Shown here in pieces: positions 6,649 through 12,056 of a stretch of 12,056 bases of DNA (the first letter of the stretch is position 1; every line of letters begins with the position of its first letter). Source of the DNA: Candidatus Aegiribacteria sp. (GTDB lineage Bacteria; Fermentibacterota; Fermentibacteria; Fermentibacterales; JCC-6); contig DAOWFD010000365.1 in NCBI GenBank assembly GCA_030638185.1, positions 1-12,056 on the forward strand, written 5' to 3'. A program made the position numbers and the translations under genes. The notes under the pieces are model-generated. The model had not been told where the DNA came from. It ran no database searches and saw nothing but the letters and a program-made list of their open reading frames with translations.

Positions 6649-8049
6649 CTACTCTTTGCCGCTCCAGCAGTATGTACACAGTTTATCCGCTGCGAGCCCG
6701 ATGGCCTCAATGAGATCATCCAGCCTCTGGTAGGAAAGAGATGTAAGTCGGAGCCTTTTTCTAATTCGCTCTATCATTTCCGCGAATTCGGATGAATCGG
6801 GATCAAGATAAACTTCCGGGACCACTTCCCCGGTTCCCTCAATCTCCTTTATAGCCTTTCTTCCTGCCAGGTCCATAAGTGAGCGGGATCGGGAAAAATT
6901 GAGATACTTGCATCCAAAGAGAAGTGGCGGGCATGCCGGCCTCATGTGTATCTCTGCCGCTCCTGCATCGAACAGTCTCTTAACGGTATCCTGAAGCTGT
7001 GTACCCCTTACTATGGAATCTTCACAGAAGAGAAGCCGCTTGTCCTGAATGAGCCCCCGGATAGGAATAAGCTTCATCCTGGCAACAAGATCTCTCTGTT
7101 CCTGCTTCTGAGGCATGAAGCTCCTCGGCCAGGTGGGTGTATACTTCACAAATGGTCTGCGGTAAGCAATCCCCTCGTAATTTGCGTATCCGACTGCATG
7201 CCCCGTTCCTGAATCGGGAATACCGGCGACCATATCAACCTCGACACTGTCACGCCTTGCAAGACATTCTCCGCAGCGGTTCCTCACATCTTCAACGTTT
7301 ATTCCTTCGTATTGCGAGGCGGGAAACCCATAGTAGACCCATAGAAATGAACATATGCGCATCTCTTCTCCGGGATCCTTCTGCCGTTCGAACCCCTCTG
7401 CGGTAACCAGTACTATCTCTCCGGGGCCGAGTTCTTTTATGAATTCGTACTCAAGGTTGGGAAAAGCACAGGTCTCAAACGTTAGTGCCATGCCATCACT
7501 CTTTTTTCCAATGGATATGGGTGTTCGCCCCAGCCTGTCTCTTGATGCGTAGATGCCGTCATCCGTAAGAAGCAGAACAGAACATGAGCCTTCAATAGAC
7601 TCCTGTGCCCTTGTAAGGCCTTCAGCGAATGAATCCTCCTGATTTATCAACATCGCTACGACTTCTGTGGGGTTCACTTCACCGCCGGTCATCTCGGTAA
7701 AGTGCCCTGACCTGTCTCTGAACACCCCTTCCACAAGGTCGCTCATGTTATTAATCAGGCCTACTGTAACTATTGCGTATCTACCGAGGTGTGAACCTAT
7801 TATCAGCGGCTGGTCTTCGTAATCGCTGATAACCCCTATTCCCATGTATCCATCCATGTCAGCTACATCATTCTCGAATTTAGATCTGAACTGCGTGTTT
7901 GTGATATCATGGATTACCCTGTGAATCCCCTCGGCGCTCTTCACTGCCATCCCCCCCCGCATGGTTCCGAGATGAGAGTGGTAATCGGTTCCATAAAACA
8001 GGTCATTGGTACAGCTGTTCTTTGAGATAACACCGAAAAATCCACCCAT
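6649..8049 (-). CDS. PurF-like amidophosphoribosyltransferase lacking the glutaminase cysteine
   Basis: The 466-residue protein matches glutamine PRPP amidotransferases over its full length. The C-terminal phosphoribosyltransferase domain has the PRPP loop FCEDSIVRGTQ at 341-351. Cys233, Cys380, Cys458 and Cys461 fall where the Bacillus-type enzymes hold a 4Fe-4S cluster. The N-terminal domain has the class II amidotransferase fold, but it starts MGGFFGV where active enzymes start MCGxFG, so the nucleophilic cysteine is replaced by glycine. The usual HNGN glutamine-binding block reads TVGLINN, and the SDSE-like block reads NPTE. It should therefore not hydrolyse glutamine; it may use ammonia, another subunit, or serve another phosphoribosyl reaction. 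I recall similar cysteine-less paralogues in Bacteroidetes, but cannot check this here. The start at 8049 has GAGAGG six bases upstream. It heads the purF-eamA-yjbQ group. I withhold the symbol because the role is uncertain. Confidence 0.88.
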   Translation of the reverse strand: MGGFFGVISKNSCTNDLFYGTDYHSHLGTMRGGMAVKSAEGIHRVIHDITNTQFRSKFENDVADMDGYMGIGVISDYEDQPLIIGSHLGRYAIVTVGLINNMSDLVEGVFRDRSGHFTEMTGGEVNPTEVVAMLINQEDSFAEGLTRAQESIEGSCSVLLLTDDGIYASRDRLGRTPISIGKKSDGMALTFETCAFPNLEYEFIKELGPGEIVLVTAEGFERQKDPGEEMRICSFLWVYYGFPASQYEGINVEDVRNRCGECLARRDSVEVDMVAGIPDSGTGHAVGYANYEGIAYRRPFVKYTPTWPRSFMPQKQEQRDLVARMKLIPIRGLIQDKRLLFCEDSIVRGTQLQDTVKRLFDAGAAEIHMRPACPPLLFGCKYLNFSRSRSLMDLAGRKAIKEIEGTGEVVPEVYLDPDSSEFAEMIERIRKRLRLTSLSYQRLDDLIEAIGLAADKLCTYCWSGKE

Positions 8050-8084
8050 GAAAAGCCTCTCAATCCAGATTATTTGATAATATT

Positions 8085-8111
8085 CGGTAATCCTGCCGGC
8101 AGTATTTACCG
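8085..8111. repeat. Nested inverted repeat upstream of the purF-like gene
   Basis: CGGTAA (8085-8090) is mirrored by TTACCG (8106-8111), and between them lies the 10-base palindrome CTGCCGGCAG (8093-8102). It sits 36 bases before the purF-like start and 30 bases after the subtilase stop. There is no T-tract on either strand, so it is a poor terminator. An operator, or a leader hairpin for the purF-like mRNA, fits better. Confidence 0.5.
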
Positions 8112-8115
8112 GTCA

Positions 8116-8121
8116 ATTATA
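8116..8121 (-). promoter_or_regulatory. Possible -10 element for the purF-like operon
   Basis: The minus strand reads a perfect TATAAT here, about 65 bases before the purF-like start. No good -35 box is present at the usual distance, so it would need an activator, and this is only a candidate. A transcript from it would begin just before the nested inverted repeat. Confidence 0.3.
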
Positions 8122-8142
8122 AACAGATCCGTATCTCGGCGA

Positions 8143-9888
8143 CTACCTGTTCAGGATAATAAATGGAACCGTTACTGAACCGGAATCGTAAACCCCTGCT
8201 GCGGTATAAAGTCCCCCTGGTACTTTGATTCCGCTCATATCTCTGCAGTCCCAAAAGACTGATTCACCTGCCATGATATCTGAAATGCCCAGGCTTGCGA
8301 CCTGTCTTCCGGTGATGTCGTAAATGACAAGGTCATGAAGAGATATCATATCAGAAGAGCGGAACAGCTCGATGGTTAAATACTCCGATGCAGGATTCGG
8401 GAAAACACTCATGGCGACTGAACCGGAAGATTCCTCTGCAGTTCCTATGCCGACAGAGTAAAGGTACGCAAAAGCACTCATAAGATTCGGTCTTGTGCCA
8501 ATGCTTCCGCTTGGAGGGAATATCTGAAGCGTTCCGGTATTCGCAAGAGTTGTTCTCAGCATCATCGGGGTAAGTGTATTCACCGGGTTACCGTTGGCCA
8601 CCCAGTAGCCGACGCAGCAAGCTGCCGCGCCTGCCACCATCGGTGAAGCGCTGGACGTGCCGCCGAACGTGGCAGTGTAGTAGTAGTTCACGCCCATACT
8701 GCTGTATAGAGTCCCGTATCCTGTTGTCACTACATCCTCTCCCCATCCATGGGAAGTGAATCTTGAGCCGTGATTTGAGTAATAGAGCCTTTTCAGATCA
8801 CCGCTCGTGTATGCACCTCCAGCACCGACGATCATCGCTCCGCTGTCACCGAACCATGCCATTAGATCCATGTTAACGCCGCCGCCGTTAACAGCATTCC
8901 CCCCGGCTTCCACGACATGTATACCGTTGGCTACGGCATTCTGTATGGCGGCGTATACAACATTGTACCCCTGCGCGTTGGGAGAATAAGCACCCCACCA
9001 TTCAATCGGCACATAATCATATGATCCGGAAACGTACTCCCACTGCTGCTCCAGCAGTATCACGTCTCCCGCGGACAGGTGCGATATAGCCACTATTATC
9101 GCGCCACTGACGTTCCACCACGGTGTGGGATTACCATAATACGTACCACATGTTTTAAGGCCTGCTCCATAACAGATTCCTGTGGTGCCCCAGCCGTTAA
9201 GGTCGGAGACCATTTCTCCCAGCACTGCGGTACCGTGGTTATTGTTGCTGAAAGGGTCCTGTACGTAAGTGTTAATTTGTGAACCGAGAGCTTTCGTAAG
9301 ATCATTATGATTGTAGTTCCAGCTGTATTCAAGGTCACAGACCGTCACCCCGGTACCGTCACCCCCAGTCTGTGTCCAGGCATAGATCGCATCGATTCCG
9401 GTGGGAGTGAATGAAGCGGCTTTCAGGTAGCCCTGCATACCCTGAAAATCCGGTGGCTGGGGAGGAGGCTGGGGAAGCGGCACCGGCATGGCGCTGATGA
9501 TTCCGTCCAGCTCCTGCAGGATTTCTGCGAGTTCCCATACGTCTATGTCGCCCTGGAATCGGAGTACGTAAATATTGTTGAGATTGTAGATATCTCTACC
9601 GGTGAGTTGTTCTCCCCTCGACTCCATTTCATCAATTTCTTCCTCTGAAACAGTTGATATCCTCTCCCACTGGTAACTTGTCGTAAGCTCAAGGACTTCT
9701 TTAATACCATCCAGAGCTCCGTTTTCCGAAAGATCGACAAGCGCACCAAATCGTAACCTTACGGTTGCATCCTGCACAAACATTACCTCGATAAGATCAT
9801 CTTCACAAGCATAATTTCCCTCTGCATTCCCGGCAAAAGCAAAAAGAATCAGAAATGCAAACAGGAAAGCACTTAAATAATACCTCAT
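8143..9888 (-). CDS. Secreted subtilisin-family serine protease (S8) with Por/FlgD-like C-terminal sorting domain
   Basis: From the ATG at 9888, which has AGGAGG six bases upstream, the protein is 581 residues; the frame is open to a TTG at 9909. A signal peptide covers about residues 1-22 (hydrophobic core LSAFLFAFLILFAFAG). A probable inhibitory propeptide runs to about 135, and then comes a proline-rich linker (PVPLPQPPPQPPDF). The peptidase S8 domain holds Asp185 in VTVCDLEY, His218 in NNNHGTAVLGE, oxyanion Asn331 in EAGGN, and Ser412 in GGTSSASPMVAGAA, so it looks catalytically complete. The last 85 residues (VFPNPASEYLTIEL, VIYDITGRQVASL, then WDCRDMSG and a final GGLYTAAGVY) are a type A sorting or FlgD-like Ig module, as used for type 9 secretion or surface attachment in Bacteroidetes-related phyla. 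It is probably an extracellular or cell-surface protease for protein scavenging. Confidence 0.93.
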   Translation of the reverse strand: MRYYLSAFLFAFLILFAFAGNAEGNYACEDDLIEVMFVQDATVRLRFGALVDLSENGALDGIKEVLELTTSYQWERISTVSEEEIDEMESRGEQLTGRDIYNLNNIYVLRFQGDIDVWELAEILQELDGIISAMPVPLPQPPPQPPDFQGMQGYLKAASFTPTGIDAIYAWTQTGGDGTGVTVCDLEYSWNYNHNDLTKALGSQINTYVQDPFSNNNHGTAVLGEMVSDLNGWGTTGICYGAGLKTCGTYYGNPTPWWNVSGAIIVAISHLSAGDVILLEQQWEYVSGSYDYVPIEWWGAYSPNAQGYNVVYAAIQNAVANGIHVVEAGGNAVNGGGVNMDLMAWFGDSGAMIVGAGGAYTSGDLKRLYYSNHGSRFTSHGWGEDVVTTGYGTLYSSMGVNYYYTATFGGTSSASPMVAGAAACCVGYWVANGNPVNTLTPMMLRTTLANTGTLQIFPPSGSIGTRPNLMSAFAYLYSVGIGTAEESSGSVAMSVFPNPASEYLTIELFRSSDMISLHDLVIYDITGRQVASLGISDIMAGESVFWDCRDMSGIKVPGGLYTAAGVYDSGSVTVPFIILNR

Positions 9889-10017
9889 TTTCATCCTCCT
9901 TCTTCTCAAACTTCAACGTAAACTACAACAGTTACATATAACAGAGATAATAATATTCTCTACTGATGTCTATGATCCGTTTTACTTCTGGATAAGTAGA
10001 AGAAATATATATGTGAA

Positions 10018-10041
10018 AAGGGGAGGCAGAAGCCTCCCCTT
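10018..10041 (-). terminator. Intrinsic terminator of the small secreted coiled-coil gene
   Basis: A perfect 10-base-pair stem, AAGGGGAGGC with GCCTCCCCTT, closes a four-base loop. On the minus strand it is followed by a short T run (TTTT overlapping the stem end, then CAC). It starts about 20 bases after the stop codon at 10062 and separates that gene from the subtilase. Confidence 0.8.
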
Positions 10042-10061
10042 GCAGTCGAAAGTTGAACCTA

Positions 10062-10475
10062 TTATTCAGCGGGAATAGGAAGCCCATCCATGAATGTGTT
10101 CAGGGATGAACGTACTTCTTGAATATCCCCGGTAATTACATTACTTATCTCCAGAATATCGCTCCTTGCGACTACAAGCTCACCCCTTAACGCGTCAAGC
10201 TCCTCCTGAAGCCCTATCACATCGGGATCTGTTTCACGCATCTCTTGCAGTTTCGCTGAGACTTCATCAAGAGCAGCCAGATCCGGGATCAGCCATGCAA
10301 GGGAATCAGTTATGGCAATAAGCTCATCCAGCTGAGTCTGAATACCGTCAAGAATTTCAAGCCCCGGGATCTCTATATCGGGAATATCAGCATCGGGTAC
10401 ATCCGGTGCATCTGGCAACCCGAATGCGAAAGCGCTTGAAATAAGAACCATTAGAGATACAGCAAACTTTTTCAT
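10062..10475 (-). CDS. Small secreted coiled-coil protein with proline-aspartate-rich N-terminus
   Basis: The 137-residue protein begins MKKFAVSLMVLISSAFAFG, a standard signal peptide with likely cleavage near residue 18 (AFA). The next 20 or so residues repeat a Pro-Asp theme (LPDAPDVPDADIPDIEIPG). Residues 44-130 are strongly helical with heptad-like leucine/isoleucine spacing (QTQLDELIAITDSLAWLI and LQEELDALRGELVVARSDIL), predicting a coiled coil. The protein is acidic and has no cysteine. I recognise no family. Export and coiled-coil formation suggest a periplasmic or surface structural or adaptor protein. The start is firm: AGGAGGG is four bases before the ATG. A strong terminator lies just downstream, so it is probably a single-gene unit. 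The subtilase next to it is also exported, but no functional link is shown. Confidence 0.7.
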   Translation of the reverse strand: MKKFAVSLMVLISSAFAFGLPDAPDVPDADIPDIEIPGLEILDGIQTQLDELIAITDSLAWLIPDLAALDEVSAKLQEMRETDPDVIGLQEELDALRGELVVARSDILEISNVITGDIQEVRSSLNTFMDGLPIPAE

Positions 10476-10625
10476 CTTACCCTCCTGTTGTTCATGAAAA
10501 GTGTATCCTACTCTAACTTCCTGGAAGTATGAATGTAAAGCCCCAATATTGAAGAGAATATTCTTGACTGAAACTCTTCACCACAGCGGGATTCCTTCAT
10601 TTGTATCAAGTATAAATACACAAAA
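10476..10625. other. Intergenic region upstream of the secreted coiled-coil gene
   Basis: This stretch holds the Shine-Dalgarno of the gene at 10475 and an AT-rich segment. It includes the dyad ACTTCC-T-GGAAGT (10516-10528), about 40 bases before the start codon, which may be an operator. On the minus strand TTTACA lies upstream of the dyad, but no good -10 box follows at the right distance. No gene is seen here. Confidence 0.4.
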
Positions 10626-10648
10626 AGGGCAGCCCATTGAGCTGCCCT
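10622..10648 (-). terminator. Intrinsic terminator of the RRM protein gene
   Basis: AGGGCAGC (10626-10633) pairs with GCTGCCCT (10641-10648) across a seven-base loop. Read on the minus strand, the stem is followed by five T residues, a classical rho-independent terminator. It lies about 25 bases after the stop codon at 10673. A second, AT-rich inverted repeat (ATTAAAAC at 10651-10658 with GTTTTAAT at 10670-10677) spans the stop codon. Confidence 0.88.
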
Positions 10649-10672
10649 CCATTAAAACAGATTTACTCAGTT

Positions 10673-10924
10673 TTAATGCTTGTCGTGGGCGAAATCTACT
10701 CTAAGATTACGTCCATCAAGCTCGGTATCATTCAAGGCTTCCGCTGCAGCGGTAGCTTCAGCTTCTGTATCGAATGTAACGAAACCAAAACCGCGAGACC
10801 TTCCGGAATCACGCTCTTTGATGACCTTTGCTTCCGTAACGCTTCCGTACGGTGAGAAAGTCTCCATAAGTTCCTTATCCGTGGTTCCCCACGAAAGACC
10901 GCCAACAAACAGTTTGTTATTCAA
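10673..10924 (-). CDS. Single-RRM RNA-binding protein (bacterial Rbp type)
   Basis: The 83-residue protein is one RNA recognition motif: RNP2 LFVGGL at residues 5-10 and RNP1 RGFGFVTF at 44-51, with the aromatic residues that stack on RNA bases in place. Bacterial members of this family (cyanobacterial Rbp and others) bind single-stranded RNA and are often linked to cold or other stress. I place the start at the TTG at 10924 because GGAG lies six bases upstream and the protein then begins MNNKLFVGGLSW, as relatives do. The longer frame from an ATG at 10969 would add 15 residues whose codons overlap a palindrome. The gene has its own terminator and a leader with two hairpins, so it is probably monocistronic and perhaps regulated through its mRNA. 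There is no glycine-rich tail. Confidence 0.92.
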   Translation of the reverse strand: MNNKLFVGGLSWGTTDKELMETFSPYGSVTEAKVIKERDSGRSRGFGFVTFDTEAEATAAAEALNDTELDGRNLRVDFAHDKH

Positions 10925-10940
10925 GAATAACTCCATTCCT

Positions 10941-10999
10941 GAGGGTTCAAACCCTCCATACCCGGACATTCACGCCCGGTGCTTCGGATAATCCGAAGC
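10941..10999 (-). promoter_or_regulatory. Structured leader of the RRM gene: two hairpins and repeated CCGGG
   Basis: Two perfect inverted repeats lie just upstream of the RRM start. GAGGGTTCAAACCCTC (10941-10956) ends seven bases from the GGAG ribosome site. GCTTCGG-ATAAT-CCGAAGC spans 10981-10999. CCCGG on the plus strand recurs at 10961, 10975 and 11006, around the second hairpin. Neither stem is followed by a T run on the minus strand, so these are not terminators for this gene. A leader that controls translation, perhaps bound by the protein itself, is the simplest inference. Confidence 0.45.
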
Positions 11000-11246
11000 T
11001 TAATACCCGGTATCACAACCGGCTGCTGGGACCCGAATGGTCACCATTATGGATATCAGAATGTCCTGATAATAGGGGGAACACAATTCTCAGAAATGAG
11101 TCGAGTGGAACCTAACCAATTCTCAAAGACACTGAATCACAGGAGTAATATAGAGATACGCATGTTTGTGTCAAGTATTCCGTGACTTTTTCAAATAAAC
11201 AACTTCGATCCGGTTCAACGGAATACAAGTCGCGGAGAATATCGGA

Positions 11247-11276
11247 TTGTCATTTTACATCTGTCCTTTGCATAAT
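11247..11276 (+). promoter_or_regulatory. Candidate sigma-70-type promoter for the right-edge gene
   Basis: TTGTCA (11247-11252) and CATAAT (11271-11276) are 18 bases apart and match the consensus in five positions each. The start codon at 11368 is about 90 bases downstream, leaving a leader of about 80 bases in which I see no strong structure. Confidence 0.4.
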
Positions 11277-11367
11277 CGCATTTGCGGGAGCATTTCCCAT
11301 CCCCTATTTTCAACGAGCGGAGTACTTTAGTTCTGAACATAAAATAATTCACTTGAAAGCGACTAAA

Positions 11368-12056
11368 ATGAGAAATACTGAATACGCTGAATTCCTTCGA
11401 TCAAGAAATATTAATGATGACGCCATAAACTCAGCCCTTAAAAATGTGACGGATTTCGAGGAATACCTCCAGCGTGCAAGCATAGATATCGATTCGGTTC
11501 AAGTACCTTCTGTTAAAAAGTATTTTACCGCGCTGATAGCGAACGGAGAAAACACCATGCATCGCTTTCGGGACCTTGCCAGATATTTCTACATGACGGG
11601 ACTGAACGAAGTGTACATCTATATAATTTCTACCATCAGCGGCAGAGAAGTATTTGAATCCATATCGGAGAAACTTGCATCAAAGAAGGATACTGATTGC
11701 AGAGACAGGGTGTTTGAGGGTCTTGAGGTTCCTCCACTGGGTTCACCCCCCGATGCATATCCTGGAAACACTTGCCTGCTTGTGAGCAGGCTTATGGAAC
11801 TTGGCGCGGATACCTGCCATGACGTGCTGGCTGATAACCACCACGGAATACCCCATGACAGCTTCCAGAAGCAGATACAATGGTTCAGGGAATCCGATTC
11901 TATCGATGATTTTCTTAAAAGAGTCCATATGGAAAGGATCAGGATTCCTCAGCAGCACCTTGACGAAGGAAAAGTATGGTTCGAACAGGAAATCACTCCC
12001 GAAGTCATTGAGCTGGTCAAAGGGAATCAGGAAATTTTGTCTGCAGTCCGAGATGG
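11368..12056 (+). CDS. Uncharacterised protein, N-terminal 229 residues (3' end missing)
   Basis: An open frame runs from the ATG at 11368 to the right edge without a stop; codon use (third positions and Arg/Gly choices) resembles the neighbours. I translated it by hand. The first 90 residues (MRNTEYAEFLRSRNINDDAI, then helices with VPSVKKYFTALIANGEN and FRDLARYFYMTGLNEVYIYI) are all helical. They look somewhat like the SAM-like DNA-binding domain of tyrosine recombinases, but no catalytic domain follows in view. Further on come VPPLGSPPDAYPGN, HHGIPHDSFQKQIQWF and GKVWFEQEITPEVIELVKGN, which look like conserved blocks. I have a weak memory of similar unnamed proteins in anaerobes but cannot name the family. 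A TTG at 11353 could extend it by five residues. The ribosome site is weak (GAAAG). Confidence 0.7.
   Translation, partial: MRNTEYAEFLRSRNINDDAINSALKNVTDFEEYLQRASIDIDSVQVPSVKKYFTALIANGENTMHRFRDLARYFYMTGLNEVYIYIISTISGREVFESISEKLASKKDTDCRDRVFEGLEVPPLGSPPDAYPGNTCLLVSRLMELGADTCHDVLADNHHGIPHDSFQKQIQWFRESDSIDDFLKRVHMERIRIPQQHLDEGKVWFEQEITPEVIELVKGNQEILSAVRD

Larger units (their letters stand above)
10925..11367. other. Gene-free region between the divergent RRM and right-edge genes
   Basis: I find no convincing gene here. It holds the structured RRM leader; a near-palindrome AATGGTCACCATT at about 11036; the dyad TATCAG-AATGTC-CTGATA (11054-11071); and two copies of a split direct repeat, GGAAC then AATTCTCA (11078-11092 and 11107-11125). 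A sigma-70-like promoter for the right-edge gene is listed separately. Both gene starts face away from this stretch, so it must carry both promoters. Confidence 0.5.

Noticed and set aside
9471..9490. Low-complexity GGCTGGGGAGGAGGCTGG-like stretch as a repeat element
   Set aside because: It encodes the proline-rich linker of the subtilase and is explained by the protein.
10680..10991. 103-codon plus-strand open frame opposite the RRM gene
   Set aside because: It is the mirror of the RRM coding sequence, which has both RNP motifs and a terminator on the minus strand.
10979..11185. 68-codon plus-strand open frame in the intergenic region
   Set aside because: No ribosome site, no recognisable motif, and it begins inside the hairpin of the RRM leader.
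1..12056. tRNA, rRNA, CRISPR arrays, insertion sequences, prophage or defence-system genes
   Set aside because: I looked on both strands and found no cloverleaf, spaced repeat array, transposase, terminal inverted repeat or known defence protein; gene content and base composition look uniformly chromosomal.

Overview
The window reads as ordinary chromosomal DNA from a Gram-negative, diderm bacterium. Evidence is an MsbA-type lipid exporter next to a family 9 glycosyltransferase (LPS core type), a probable lipoprotein, and a secreted subtilase ending in a Por/FlgD-like C-terminal sorting module. That module is typical of the Fibrobacteres-Chlorobi-Bacteroidetes group and neighbouring candidate phyla, so I lean towards an uncultured lineage of that kind, as an inference only. 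Several genes use TTG starts backed by good Shine-Dalgarno sequences. There is no tRNA, rRNA, CRISPR array, transposase or phage gene.

Layout from left to right. At 1-2559 (minus strand) an MsbA-like ABC exporter is followed by an overlapping glycosyltransferase that runs off the left edge. At 2681-4623 (plus strand) lies a tight three-gene operon: an ECF sigma factor, an anti-sigma factor with a zinc-binding motif and one membrane span, and an HtrA-like protein with a PDZ domain whose protease active site is degenerate. Convergent to it (4639-5619, minus) is a beta-propeller lipoprotein. At 5714-8049 (minus) is a probable operon in the order purF-like, eamA-like, yjbQ-like. The PurF-like protein keeps its phosphoribosyltransferase loop and iron-sulphur cysteines but lacks the N-terminal catalytic cysteine and other glutaminase residues. 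At 8143-9888 (minus) is the secreted subtilase, then a small secreted coiled-coil protein (10062-10475) and a single-RRM RNA-binding protein (10673-10924). Each of the last two is followed by a clear intrinsic terminator, and the RRM gene has a structured leader. A gene-free stretch of about 440 bases holds several dyads and a divided direct repeat. The window ends inside an unrecognised plus-strand gene starting at 11368.

The most interesting content is the sigma/anti-sigma/pseudo-protease operon. It resembles the RpoE-RseA-DegS or AlgU-MucA-MucD arrangement, but its HtrA member should be proteolytically dead and may act as a PDZ-based sensor or scaffold. The glutaminase-deficient PurF paralogue beside a YjbQ protein is the second point of interest.
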